Shown: positions 1 through 7,348, counted from the stretch's first letter. The stretch: 18,189 nucleotides of DNA from UBA11889 sp002313255 (GCA_913045265.1 CAJWQX010000056.1:1-18189), one strand, 5' to 3'. Program-made: numbers and translations. Notes: generated from the letters alone by a model not told the origin.

Positions 1-229
1 TCAACGCCTCCGTGGCGCCTTCACCGTCATCGTCGGTATCCGCCGTCATACCAAGTGCCTGACAGGCGCTATCGCAGTCGTTGGACCGTCCCCGTCCGTG
101 TCGGTTAAACCGCCTAGGCTAATCAGCGGGAACGCGTCGGCGACATCTAATACTCCGTCACCGTCATCGTCAGTGTCCGCATTGTTACCCGTACCGTCGC
201 CGTCGGTATCCGCGGTCTCACTTATGAAA
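1..229 (-). pseudogene. Out-of-frame TSP3-type calcium-binding tail of the cohesin protein (partial)
   Basis: Read on the minus strand, this stretch encodes thrombospondin type-3-like repeats: ADTDGDGTGNN, ADTDDDGDGVLD and TDTDGDG, then NDCDSACQALGM and ADTDDDGEG. They lie in two frames, both different from the cohesin ORF. Removing one base from the AAA run at 227-229 joins the cohesin domain to the repeats as VEFISETADTDGDG. Adding one base at the GG at 83-84 restores the second part as DGDGPNDCDSACQ. With both corrections the frame stays open to the window edge, so the gene continues beyond it. Asp-rich repeats of this kind bind calcium and act as rigid stalks on secreted proteins. Either this is a recent pseudogene or both short homopolymers carry sequencing errors. 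Confidence 0.65.
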
Positions 230-769
230 TTCGACCGTCACCGTAGAGTTGGACGCCGTATAGCCCCCTGCACCCGAGGTAATGACAAGATTGATCGGCG
301 TTTCACCCGCCCAGCTAGGGCTCGCGGCATCGAAGGTGACCTTGAAGAGTTCGAGGGGTCGATCCGAGTCATCCTCGTCCGGCCACGCACCAGTGAAGCT
401 GGTATAGGCAATAATCGCGCGCTTATCTGTCGCGCTGTTGTCATCCAAATTCGCTGAGTCGGCAACGACCGAATCCGGTGTGCGCGTCGCTTGCGTCAGA
501 TCTTCATCGTAGGTTACGGCGAACGAAACAAAAGTCAGGTAAGCACTGTCGTAAAAAACCGAGATACCCGCGCCCGTGGTCTGCAGGCCCGTGGGCGTGG
601 TGTCGTAACTAACGGTGACCTCGAGGCCCGTGGATCCCGCGTCGACCGAAAATGAGGTCGGAGACGTCGTTAGATCCTGAGAATCCGCTGTCGCAGCTTG
701 ATATAGCGTGAAGCTAACGACCAGGGCGAGTAGCGCACATGCGGATCGTCTATTCACTGGTAGCGCCAC
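218..769 (-). CDS. Secreted cohesin-domain protein, frameshifted before its C-terminal repeats
   Basis: This encodes a 183-residue exported protein. Residues about 1-28 form a signal peptide: Arg-Arg, a hydrophobic stretch ALLALVVSFTLY, then a likely cleavage after AATA. The rest looks like one cohesin-like beta-sandwich, with the opening V-DAG, the motif FYDSAYLTF, and the later LFKVTFDA and PINLVIT strands. The start used is GTG at 767-769. A GTG at 753-755 would also keep the signal peptide, and no convincing ribosome site decides between them. The stop at 218-220 is probably not the natural end: Asp-rich calcium-binding repeats continue directly downstream in another frame (see 1-229). 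Such proteins are usually cell-surface or secreted; the ligand is unknown. The cohesin assignment is by pattern, moderately sure. Confidence 0.7.
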   Translation of the reverse strand: MALPVNRRSACALLALVVSFTLYQAATADSQDLTTSPTSFSVDAGSTGLEVTVSYDTTPTGLQTTGAGISVFYDSAYLTFVSFAVTYDEDLTQATRTPDSVVADSANLDDNSATDKRAIIAYTSFTGAWPDEDDSDRPLELFKVTFDAASPSWAGETPINLVITSGAGGYTASNSTVTVEFHK

Positions 770-999
770 ATTAATGTGTATTCATAAACCTACGCTCTCC
801 CCAGTGAAAACGTCGCTTCGATGATTCCAGATACTTCGTAGATCACGAAACTAACAGAAATTAAGCGCCGAGGTAATTCCTAAGAAAGGTGGTTGCTACG
901 GCTTTGAATAACGGGGCTGTTGTATACGGTTGCTTGTCAGTCAGTAAGACTGGCAGTAAGACCGAGAAGATAGGTGGAAAACTTTCCTAATTTAATCAA

Positions 1000-1104
<105 letters not shown>

Positions 1105-1121
1105 TGATGGGAACAGTACAT

Positions 1122-1236
1122 GGGTGGCGACCCAACCAGCCACACCCCGGCACCCGAATCCGCTGCTGCCGCTGCTCCCTTCCAGGCCTGACGGGGTTCA
1201 CAACTTCTCGTCGCGAGGGGACCGGCGTGGGTCACC
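1122..1236 (-). ncRNA. ffs: Signal recognition particle 4.5S RNA (small bacterial type)
   Basis: On the minus strand the conserved SRP core GTCAGGCCTGGAAGGGAGCAGC is present, with a GGAA tetraloop and the asymmetric internal loop that binds Ffh. The ends close as a long hairpin: 5' GGTGACCCA pairs with 3' TGGGTCGCC, allowing one G-U pair. The length of about 115 nt matches the E. coli 4.5S RNA, which lacks an Alu domain. With Ffh and FtsY it targets nascent membrane and secreted proteins to the translocon. The exact ends are inferred from the terminal pairing and could move by a few bases. Confidence 0.93.
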
Positions 1237-1240
1237 ATAG

Positions 1241-1266
1241 ATTCGGCGATCCATCGGATGCCGAAT
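1241..1266 (-). other. Imperfect hairpin just upstream of the 4.5S RNA
   Basis: ATTCGGC pairs with GCCGAAT, and inside them ATCC pairs with GGAT across a 3-nt loop with one bulged base, giving about 11 bp. It ends 4 nt before the predicted 5' end of the 4.5S RNA. If transcription starts further up, this would be a structured precursor leader; E. coli pre-4.5S RNA has a short leader removed by RNase P. A possible -10 for such an upstream start, TACGAT, lies at 1275-1280 on the minus strand. Confidence 0.4.
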
Positions 1267-1353
1267 GGCCGTTTATCGTAGCCGTTTTACCGATCCTATA
1301 GTAGGACGTGATCGTGATACATTTTCCCCGAATCATTAAGCGGGTAACACGCC

Positions 1354-1869
1354 ATGTCATTTCACCATCTAGCGATTACCACGAGGGATATGCCGGCAAC
1401 ACACGCCTTTTATTCTGAAGCAATGGGTTTTCGTCTGGCGAAGGTAATTAAACAAACGATGCCACGCAGTTGGGCCAAGCACTTCTTTTACGACACGGGA
1501 AACGGCCAGTTAATGGCTTTTTGGGAACTTCACGATGAGCGCCTCGACGACGAACGGTCGATCTCGATTTCAAAGGGCTTAGGGTTGCCATCCTGGTCGA
1601 ACCACATTGCCTTCGGCGCTGAGAGTGTCGACGATCTGCATGCAAAACGGGACCGGTTACTAGATTACGGTCACGAAGTGACGGAGATCGATCATGGTTG
1701 GTGTCATTCCATTTATGTCACCGATCCTAACGATATTTTGGTCGAATTCTGCGTTACCACGCATGAGTTTGCAGACGCGGATGATCGCGTTGCTCTTCGC
1801 GCAGTCACCGAGGACGACATACCAGAAGGTCCGCCTGCAGACGTGATTCAACATATGCCCGCAGGCTGA
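1354..1869 (+). CDS. VOC-fold (glyoxalase/bleomycin-resistance superfamily) protein
   Basis: A 171-residue protein with one complete vicinal-oxygen-chelate module of two beta-alpha-beta-beta-beta units. The first unit opens with FHHLAITTRDM and FYSEAMGFRL. The second opens with SNHIAFGAESVDDL and ends in DPNDILVEFC. Metal-ligand candidates are the His near residue 4-5, the His of NHIAF, and the Glu of LVEFC. The family includes glyoxalase I, extradiol dioxygenases and antibiotic-binding proteins. The C-terminal tail of about 35 residues is acidic and Pro-rich. The substrate cannot be inferred from this sequence. The gene is alone on its strand between the SRP RNA and the minus-strand phosphodiesterase. 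The ATG at 1354 is preceded by an AGCGGG-like ribosome site. Confidence 0.88.
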   Translation: MSFHHLAITTRDMPATHAFYSEAMGFRLAKVIKQTMPRSWAKHFFYDTGNGQLMAFWELHDERLDDERSISISKGLGLPSWSNHIAFGAESVDDLHAKRDRLLDYGHEVTEIDHGWCHSIYVTDPNDILVEFCVTTHEFADADDRVALRAVTEDDIPEGPPADVIQHMPAG

Positions 1870-1941
1870 TGGCTGCTACTCCTTAAAGAATCTATCGAAT
1901 CGGGTGCAAGGACGTTATCAGCACCAGGATGGTCAGCGGGA

Positions 1942-2625
1942 TTACGTGAATTCAGTGAATAGGTCGGGTCGGTCGGTAAAGACACCCGACACCCCCATTT
2001 CTTTCAGATCCTTGGCGTGTTGGACATCGTTGACGGTGAACACGTAACAAGCGAACCCCGCATCGACGATATCCGTGACGCGTTCAGGAATCGCGATTCG
2101 GTCGGATATATTAACGGCATGCGCCCGTAGCGCGCGGGCTATCTCGAGTCCGTTTTCTCGCCAACGTCCGAATAAAGGTGCAACTGGGATACCGGAACCA
2201 TCTGCCACGAATTGCCGTAATTCTTCATGATCGAAAGACGACACCAATTTTCGATGACTATATTGACGGAGTACTTTTGCAACCGCAGTTGCTGTACCAG
2301 GACCCTTCAATTCAACGTTGACGCCGACGGAGGTTGTAACGAGATCCAGAACTTCTTTAAGGATGGGTATACGTTCTCCATCCCCAGCATCCAGCTGACG
2401 TAGTCTTTCGAACGAAAAGTCCGTCAGTGCCCCGGTTCCGTCGGTGGTTCGATCGACCGTATCATCGTGGATGACAACGAGTTCGCGATCGATCTGATGG
2501 ACGTCGCATTCGACTGCGTGTACCTGGTGTTCCAGTGCACGCTTGAACCCGCGCAACGTGTTTTCGGGTTCGATACCGGCCGCGCCCCGATGACCGATAA
2601 TGGAAAAATCAGCGGACAAACTCAT
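1942..2625 (-). CDS. Glycerophosphodiester phosphodiesterase
   Basis: A 227-residue GDPD-family TIM-barrel enzyme that hydrolyses glycerophosphodiesters to sn-glycerol-3-phosphate and an alcohol, as in phospholipid head-group turnover. Diagnostic motifs are IGHRGAAGIEPENTL with the catalytic His-Arg, VECDVH carrying the metal-binding Glu and Asp, and VIHDDTVDRTT with the second catalytic His. VNVELKG supplies another conserved Glu, and the end VFTVND with GVFTDRPDLF is typical of the family. There is no signal peptide, so it should be cytoplasmic, like UgpQ rather than the periplasmic GlpQ. Its start is 45 bp from that of the divergent dnaX, so the promoters must overlap or sit inside the coding regions. 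A specific symbol such as ugpQ is not justified, since no ugp transporter genes are nearby. Confidence 0.93.
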   Translation of the reverse strand: MSLSADFSIIGHRGAAGIEPENTLRGFKRALEHQVHAVECDVHQIDRELVVIHDDTVDRTTDGTGALTDFSFERLRQLDAGDGERIPILKEVLDLVTTSVGVNVELKGPGTATAVAKVLRQYSHRKLVSSFDHEELRQFVADGSGIPVAPLFGRWRENGLEIARALRAHAVNISDRIAIPERVTDIVDAGFACYVFTVNDVQHAKDLKEMGVSGVFTDRPDLFTEFT

Positions 2626-2635
2626 TCGATGCGTG

Positions 2636-2662
2636 TTGACTCGTGAAGATCTGATTTAGAAT
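2636..2662 (+). promoter_or_regulatory. Candidate dnaX promoter, possibly giving a near-leaderless mRNA
   Basis: TTGACT at 2636-2641 and TAGAAT at 2657-2662 resemble sigma-70 -35 and -10 boxes, but the 15-bp spacer is shorter than optimal. If used, transcription would start near 2669, almost at the dnaX start codon. The call is weak and rests on sequence match only. Confidence 0.3.
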
Positions 2663-2670
2663 GGATGATC

Positions 2671-4281
2671 ATGAGCTATCAGGTCCTTGCTCGAAAGTAC
2701 CGACCGCGTTCGTTCGATGACGTTGTCGGTCAGGAACACGCTGTCCGCGCGTTGGTCAACGCGCTCGACAAAGACCGTTTACACCATGCGTACTTGTTCA
2801 CGGGTACACGGGGCACGGGCAAAACGACCATTGCGCGGATTCTGGCTAATTGCCTGAATTGTGAGCAAGGGGTTTCATCTTCTCCCTGCGGCGAATGTGA
2901 ATCGTGCTCAGAGATTATCGAGGGACGGTTTATTGACCTGATCGAGGTCGACGCGGCTTCACGCACTGGCGTGGATGATACCCGGGACCTGCTCAATAAC
3001 GTGCAGTATTTGCCGACGCGAGGGCGCTTTAAGGTCTACCTCATCGATGAGGTTCACATGCTCTCGACATCAAGTTTTAATGCGCTATTAAAGACGCTCG
3101 AAGAGCCACCACCTCACGTAAAGTTCTTGCTAGCGACCACCAATCCGCAAAAAGTTCCCCTGACGGTTCTTTCGAGGTGCCTGCAATTTAACTTGAAGAA
3201 CATTCTCCCGGACGTGATTACCGAACATCTCCGGAGCGTACTCACCCACGAGGCGGTCGAGTCCGACGACGTATCGCTTAACGTGATTGCCCGAGCAGCA
3301 GATGGCAGCCTGCGCGATGCGTTGTCGATCGCCGACCAGGCCGTGTCGTACTGCGGAGGATCGTTGGAAGGGGATCGAGTCGCCGAAATGTTGGGTACCG
3401 TGCGCGCAGACGAGGTGACTCGTTTACTCGACACGCTCGCCGATCGGGATCGAATAGCGTTGTTCAAGTGTTCAAATGAACTTGCCTCGCGCTCGGCGGA
3501 TCTGGCCGATGTGCTCGACAACCTGCAACGGGCGTTTCACGAGCTCGCGATGGCGTACGCGACCGATACGAAACCGGAAGGCGACCTGCAAAACTACACA
3601 GATCGCTTTTCAGCACAATGGATTCAATTGGCGTATCAGACTTGTCTCATGGGCGGGCGAGATATGCAGTACGCACCGGATCCCAAAGTTGGTTTTGAAA
3701 TGACCATGATTCGACTGCTCGACTTTGAGCCTGCTTATGAGGGCGTCGATACGACGCCGTCGGGGTCTGGTGGGAACGGCTCGGTCGAGGTAACAGAGGA
3801 CAGTGGGGCCCAACGGCAACCATCAAAAAAACAACGGAAAACGAAAGTCACTGATACGAAAGCGATGGACTCGGCACCAATAGCGAGTGGTCAAGCGCCA
3901 CTGAAAGGGGCGCCATGGCACGAGCGGATCGAGGATATTCCGGCGACGGGGGTGACAGCCATGATTCTAGAACACAGCAATCTCGTCGCGTTAACCGAGG
4001 ATCGGATTGAGCTTCTGTTGGATGAAAGCCACGACATGCTCTACAACGATACTCAGCAAGGTCATCTAGAAGAAATCTTTGCAGAACGGATCGGCAAACC
4101 CGTCGAAGTGGTCGTAACTACGGGTACGATCGTTGAAGAAACCCCCGCGTCGCGTAAACAGCGTTTGGCGCAAGAACGACTTGACGTAGCGGAATCCGCG
4201 TTGCGCAAAGACGAAAACGTACGCTCACTAATGAGCGAATTTGACGGTCGATTAGACGCGGTGCAGCCGCGGTCTGACTGA
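2671..4281 (+). CDS. dnaX: DNA polymerase III subunits gamma/tau
   Basis: The tau subunit of the clamp-loader complex, 536 residues. It loads the beta clamp and couples the replicative polymerases to the helicase. It begins MSYQVLARKYRP like E. coli DnaX, so I use ATG 2671 rather than the in-frame ATG six bases earlier. AAA+ features are Walker A GTRGTGKT (residues 45-52), a zinc module at Cys64, Cys73, Cys76 and Cys79 (the E. coli spacing), Walker B LIDEVH, the SRC arginine-finger motif (LSRCLQF), and GSLRDALS of sensor 2. Domain III ends near residue 355. A polar linker follows, then a tau-specific C-terminal region shorter than that of E. coli. A slippery A7 run at 3825-3831 probably gives a second product, gamma. 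ybaB and recR follow, the common bacterial order. Confidence 0.98.
   Translation: MSYQVLARKYRPRSFDDVVGQEHAVRALVNALDKDRLHHAYLFTGTRGTGKTTIARILANCLNCEQGVSSSPCGECESCSEIIEGRFIDLIEVDAASRTGVDDTRDLLNNVQYLPTRGRFKVYLIDEVHMLSTSSFNALLKTLEEPPPHVKFLLATTNPQKVPLTVLSRCLQFNLKNILPDVITEHLRSVLTHEAVESDDVSLNVIARAADGSLRDALSIADQAVSYCGGSLEGDRVAEMLGTVRADEVTRLLDTLADRDRIALFKCSNELASRSADLADVLDNLQRAFHELAMAYATDTKPEGDLQNYTDRFSAQWIQLAYQTCLMGGRDMQYAPDPKVGFEMTMIRLLDFEPAYEGVDTTPSGSGGNGSVEVTEDSGAQRQPSKKQRKTKVTDTKAMDSAPIASGQAPLKGAPWHERIEDIPATGVTAMILEHSNLVALTEDRIELLLDESHDMLYNDTQQGHLEEIFAERIGKPVEVVVTTGTIVEETPASRKQRLAQERLDVAESALRKDENVRSLMSEFDGRLDAVQPRSD
3825..3854 (+). promoter_or_regulatory. dnaX: Probable -1 frameshift (or slippage) site producing the gamma subunit of DnaX
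   Basis: The run of seven A at 3825-3831 is phased as tcA AAA AAA in the dnaX frame, the X XXY YYZ arrangement known from E. coli dnaX (A AAA AAG). A shift to -1 reads ThrThrGluAsnGluSerHis and meets TGA at 3852-3854. The product would be about 394 residues and would end in the linker after domain III, so it keeps the complete clamp-loader ATPase and loses the tau tail. I see no clear Shine-Dalgarno-like stimulator 10 nt upstream and no strong hairpin within 10 nt downstream. Transcriptional slippage on A7, as in Thermus dnaX, is therefore an alternative route to the same product. Confidence 0.6.
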
Positions 4282-4287
4282 AGAGCT

Positions 4288-4608
4288 ATGAAAAACATGC
4301 AAGATCTCATGAAACAGGCGCAGGAAATGCAGTCGCGTATGCAAGAAGCCCAAGACAAGATGGGAGAACTGGAAATCACTGGTGAGAGCGGTGGCGGCAT
4401 GGTGAAGGTGGTTCTATCCGGACGCTATCAGGCTCATTCCGTGGAAATCGACCCGAGTCTTCTAGCCGAAGATCGCGATATGTTAGAGGATCTGATCGCT
4501 GCTGCGATCAACGACGCGGTTCGGCGTGTTGAGGCTACCCAAAAACAAAAAATGTCGGAAATGGCGCAGGGCCTTGGACTTCCTCCGGGCGTCAAGCTAC
4601 CGTTTTGA
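4288..4608 (+). CDS. ybaB: YbaB/EbfC family nucleoid-associated protein
   Basis: A 106-residue protein that forms a dimeric, tweezer-shaped DNA-binding protein in the nucleoid. The N-terminal helix is rich in Met, Gln and Lys (residues 1-28, MQDLMKQAQEMQSRMQEAQ). The core follows with GESGGGMVKVVLSG, and then the LLAEDRDMLEDLIAAAINDA helix region. The end GLGLPPGVKLPF is nearly invariant in the family. The gene starts 6 nt after the dnaX stop with a GAAGAG ribosome site just upstream. The recR start overlaps its stop. Operon placement between dnaX and recR is standard and supports a link to replication or recombination; the precise role is still debated. Confidence 0.97.
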   Translation: MKNMQDLMKQAQEMQSRMQEAQDKMGELEITGESGGGMVKVVLSGRYQAHSVEIDPSLLAEDRDMLEDLIAAAINDAVRRVEATQKQKMSEMAQGLGLPPGVKLPF

Positions 4609-5207
4609 GTCGAATAAGCCCACTGATCGATCGACTGATCGACGCGTTGCAGGTGCTTCCCGGAATCGGCATCAAATCGGCGACACGCATGGCGTTTCAT
4701 CTATTGCAACGTAATCGCGAGGGCGCTGGGTCCTTGGCCGGTGCGATCGTCGACGCGGTTCGAAATGTTGGTCAGTGTCGCGTATGTCGAAACTTGTCGG
4801 AAACCGAGTCCTGCAGCATATGCAGCAACGTGAAACGCGATGCCGCTCTGCTTTGCGTCGTTGAATCTCCATCCGATGTGGTAGCGATTGAGTCGACGGC
4901 CAGTTACGACGGTAAGTACTTCGTCTTGCATGGACGTTTGTCGCCGATCGATGGGGTCGGTCCGGCCGACCTTGGGCTTGACCGGCTCCGAGAGCACGTG
5001 GTGCAAACCGAAATGCGAGAAGTAATCCTGGCGACGAACCCAACGGTCGAGGGAGAAGCCACCGCGCATTACATTAGCGAAGCCCTCGCCGGCACGGGTG
5101 TATCGGTTACCCGTATTGCGCACGGTGTGCCAGTCGGAGGAGAACTCGAATACGTCGACGGCGGAACGATCACGCATGCGTTACGCGGGCGTACCAGCAT
5201 TGACTGA
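4605..5207 (+). CDS. recR: Recombination mediator RecR
   Basis: A 200-residue RecFOR-pathway protein that helps load RecA on gapped single-stranded DNA. The N-terminal helix-hairpin-helix is LPGIGIKSATRMAFHLL (residues 18-34). The four-cysteine zinc finger uses Cys58, Cys61, Cys70 and Cys73. The Toprim domain begins LLCVVESPSDVVAIE and includes ATNPTVEGEATA and the C-terminal RIAHGVPVGGELEYVD signature. The start is TTG, overlapping the ybaB stop in TTGA; homology to E. coli RecR at SPLI supports it. The overlap implies translational coupling to ybaB. The length equals the usual 200 or so residues. Confidence 0.98.
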   Translation: MSRISPLIDRLIDALQVLPGIGIKSATRMAFHLLQRNREGAGSLAGAIVDAVRNVGQCRVCRNLSETESCSICSNVKRDAALLCVVESPSDVVAIESTASYDGKYFVLHGRLSPIDGVGPADLGLDRLREHVVQTEMREVILATNPTVEGEATAHYISEALAGTGVSVTRIAHGVPVGGELEYVDGGTITHALRGRTSID

Positions 5208-6294
5208 ACAACTGGTTAACAGTCAAGCAGCGTTTGATGACGCACTTTGCGCCGATTGTGATGTCCTTGGCATTGATACTGAATTCATACGCGTCAACAC
5301 GTTCTACCCGATCCCGGCGTTGTATCAGCTGGCCCATGGAACCCAAATAACGCTCGTCGATGCGCAGGCACAGCTCGACTATACGGGCCTACAAAACACG
5401 CTACTTGATCCTAAGGTCACCAAGATCATGCATGCTTGTTCCGAAGACCTTGAAGTCCTTCAACACCACCTTGGCGTCCGTCCACGGGGCCTCGTGGATA
5501 CGCAACTTGCGCACGCATTCTTGAAGCCTGAATTCAGCCTGAGTTACGCAGGTCTAGTGGAGCGTTATTTGGGTGTTGAGTTAGCAAAGCAATCGACCCG
5601 ATCGAATTGGCTGAAGCGACCGCTGAGCGCGGCGCAACTTGAATACGCAGTCGACGACGTTTTGTACCTTCCAGAAATGTGGAACATGATTCGGTCACGC
5701 CTTGAACAACAGGGTCGGCACGCTTGGTTTGCGCAGGAGATGTTGCGGATGTTGGAGCAACCGATCATTTCTCCAGAAGATTATTACCGCACGCTCAAAG
5801 GCGCTTGGCGCCTTTCCCCGAAACAACTCAGCGTCTTGCGCAGTCTCGTTACGTGGCGGGAGCTTGAAGCGCGCGACCGAGACGTGCCGCGTTCAAAAAC
5901 GGTCTGGGATACTCACTTGATGAAGCTCGCGAAGAGTGAACGTATCAATTGGCGTATTGTTGAAGGAATCCTGCCGCCTGGAATCGCACGAGAACACGGT
6001 GATGCAGTCCTCGAAGCGTTCGATGAAGGGAGATCGGCAACACAATTAGCTGAACCGTTGCCCCGACCGTTTTCCTCACACCAGGGGAAAATTGTCAGGA
6101 TGCTGCGGGATATCGCTGCAGAAACGGCAAATCGATTGGAAATGGCTGTCGAGCTGCTAGCACGCAAACGCGATGTAGAAGCGTGCGTGCGCCATTACGA
6201 AGCGCAGCACGTGTTGCCCATTTGGTTTAACGGGTGGCGCGACGAACTGGTTGGTGATTCTTTTCTTCAAGTCCTTTCAGGACAACTTAGTTGA
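5176..6294 (+). CDS. rnd: Ribonuclease D
   Basis: A DEDD-family 3'-5' exoribonuclease that trims tRNA and other stable RNA 3' ends. Numbered from ATG 5176 (372 residues), the catalytic acids are Asp34 and Glu36 in GIDTEFIR, the Asp in HACSEDLEVL, and the Tyr and Asp in LEYAVDDVLYL (DEDDy subtype). DTQLAHAF and SNWLKRPLS are family landmarks. An HRDC domain follows in the second half (KQLSVLRSLVTWRELEARDRDVPRS). The start is uncertain: ATG 5176 overlaps recR by 32 bp, while TTG 5200 overlaps it by 8 bp and gives an N-terminus closer in length to E. coli RNase D. Overlap with recR on one side and ycgL on the other places it in the same transcription unit. Confidence 0.96.
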   Translation: MRYAGVPALTEQLVNSQAAFDDALCADCDVLGIDTEFIRVNTFYPIPALYQLAHGTQITLVDAQAQLDYTGLQNTLLDPKVTKIMHACSEDLEVLQHHLGVRPRGLVDTQLAHAFLKPEFSLSYAGLVERYLGVELAKQSTRSNWLKRPLSAAQLEYAVDDVLYLPEMWNMIRSRLEQQGRHAWFAQEMLRMLEQPIISPEDYYRTLKGAWRLSPKQLSVLRSLVTWRELEARDRDVPRSKTVWDTHLMKLAKSERINWRIVEGILPPGIAREHGDAVLEAFDEGRSATQLAEPLPRPFSSHQGKIVRMLRDIAAETANRLEMAVELLARKRDVEACVRHYEAQHVLPIWFNGWRDELVGDSFLQVLSGQLS

Positions 6295-6560
6295 TGACAG
6301 CTCGTGACGTTGCGGTGTACCGCAGCAAGCGTGTCGTTGATATGTATTTGTACGTCGATGAGACGCGCGACCTGATGTCGTTGCCAGAGGATCTGTTGAA
6401 AAGATTCGGGAGGCCGGTTGAGGCCATGCGCTTTAAACTTGCTGCGAATCGATCGTTGGCGCGTGCCGATGCCAAACTGGTGCTCGAGGCGATCGCGAGC
6501 CAAGGCTTCTACCTGCAGCTTCCGCCAACGCTCGAGGACCGCTCCCGTGACGAATCGTAA
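6294..6560 (+). CDS. ycgL: YcgL domain protein
   Basis: An 88-residue member of the small YcgL family found in gammaproteobacteria; the biochemical role is unknown. It matches the E. coli protein in the VYRSKRVVDMYLYVDE opening, the LPEDLLKRFGRP centre and the SQGFYLQLPP end. ATG 6294 shares its first base with the rnd stop codon (TGATG), which suggests coupled translation; a TTG one codon upstream is possible but unnecessary. It overlaps the ycgN start by 14 bp. E. coli has ycgM between ycgL and ycgN; here ycgM is absent. Confidence 0.92.
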   Translation: MTARDVAVYRSKRVVDMYLYVDETRDLMSLPEDLLKRFGRPVEAMRFKLAANRSLARADAKLVLEAIASQGFYLQLPPTLEDRSRDES

Positions 6561-6990
6561 GCCGTTCTGGGAAACCAAAAAACTTAGTGAGCTGAATCAA
6601 ACGGAATGGGAATCGTTGTGTGACGGTTGCGGTCAGTGTTGTTTGATTCGCTTCGAAGATTCGGAGACAGGCGCGGTTGGTACAACGTCTGTTGTTTGTC
6701 GCTTGTTTGAAATGGAGAGCTGCCGTTGCAGTCGTTATCCCGAGCGCCACCACCTGGTTCAGGATTGTGTACGGCTGGACCCGGATTCGGTTAGCGATTT
6801 CTCGTGGTTGCCCAAAACTTGTGCATACCGGTTAATGGATGAAGGTCGTCCCCTTTATGAGTGGCATCCCCTCATTGCTGGGAATCGAGACGAAATTCGT
6901 CGGTCAGGGGTCAGCGTGTACGGCAATGTGGTGTCTGAGAAAAACGTACATCCGGATGATCTTGCGTGGCAAATCGTGAAATGGGTTTGA
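6547..6990 (+). CDS. ycgN: YcgN family cysteine-cluster protein (UPF0260)
   Basis: A 147-residue protein of the UPF0260/YkgJ-like cysteine-cluster type. Near the N-terminus it has WESLCDGCGQCCL, followed by VVCRLFEMESCRCSRYPER, QDCVRLD and WLPKTCAYRL. The CxxCxxCC pattern and later cysteines are family hallmarks and suggest metal or Fe-S binding, but the function is not established. The start is GTG 6547, placed by alignment with E. coli YcgN (PFWxxKxL). It lies inside the end of ycgL in another frame. The next gene begins 4 nt after its stop. Confidence 0.93.
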   Translation: MTNRKPFWETKKLSELNQTEWESLCDGCGQCCLIRFEDSETGAVGTTSVVCRLFEMESCRCSRYPERHHLVQDCVRLDPDSVSDFSWLPKTCAYRLMDEGRPLYEWHPLIAGNRDEIRRSGVSVYGNVVSEKNVHPDDLAWQIVKWV

Positions 6991-6994
6991 ATAG

Positions 6995-7348
6995 ATGTCG
7001 TATGTCGTAGCGTGGTTTGTTTTGGCGTCGGCGGGCGGGGTTCTCGCGTGGCTCATGTGGCGGTCATTGCGTCGATTTGGGTTGTTCGCCGGCTTAACGG
7101 CCAGTCTTATAGTCGTTTGGGCAGTAACCCCTCTTGCGTTGAATGGGGGTGAATATGCGCCCGCGTTCATTGCACTCCTGTTCCGCCTATTCTTAGAACG
7201 AGGAGCCGACGCTTCGGTGCCAGCGACAGTTCTATTCTTTCCCACGCTGGCCATCCTTGTTGTTTTTGTCGGTCTCTATATACGAAAGCAGATTGGTGGC
7301 GGATCAAGTCGCCTTGTTCGGTCAAAGTCGATCAAGTGGAAGGGGTGA
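6995..7348 (+). CDS. Small inner-membrane protein of unknown function
   Basis: This 117-residue protein is not recognised. It has three hydrophobic segments: about residues 3-22 (VVAWFVLASAGGVLAWLMW), 29-50 (GLFAGLTASLIVVWAVTPLAL) and 75-95 (SVPATVLFFPTLAILVVFVG). A short helix with AFIALLFRLFLERG lies between the last two. The C-terminus is strongly basic (RKQ, RLVRSKSIKWKG), which by the positive-inside rule puts it in the cytoplasm. It starts 4 nt after ycgN and is probably the last gene of the dnaX-ycgN run. A 92-nt gap separates it from the MoxR gene. Codon use and spacing make it a believable gene, not a shadow. Confidence 0.75.
   Translation: MSYVVAWFVLASAGGVLAWLMWRSLRRFGLFAGLTASLIVVWAVTPLALNGGEYAPAFIALLFRLFLERGADASVPATVLFFPTLAILVVFVGLYIRKQIGGGSSRLVRSKSIKWKG

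Noticed and set aside
98..457. Open frame on the plus strand opposite the cohesin gene
   Set aside because: It is antisense to the signal-peptide/cohesin and Asp-repeat coding region, and its Arg/Pro/Ser-rich product is the usual shadow composition.
836..850. TTCGT/ACGAA inverted repeat
   Set aside because: Five base pairs only, with no T-tract or nearby gene boundary; expected by chance.
5098..5175. N-terminal extension of RNase D
   Set aside because: This part overlaps the conserved end of recR in another frame, and its residues do not resemble any RNase D N-terminus.
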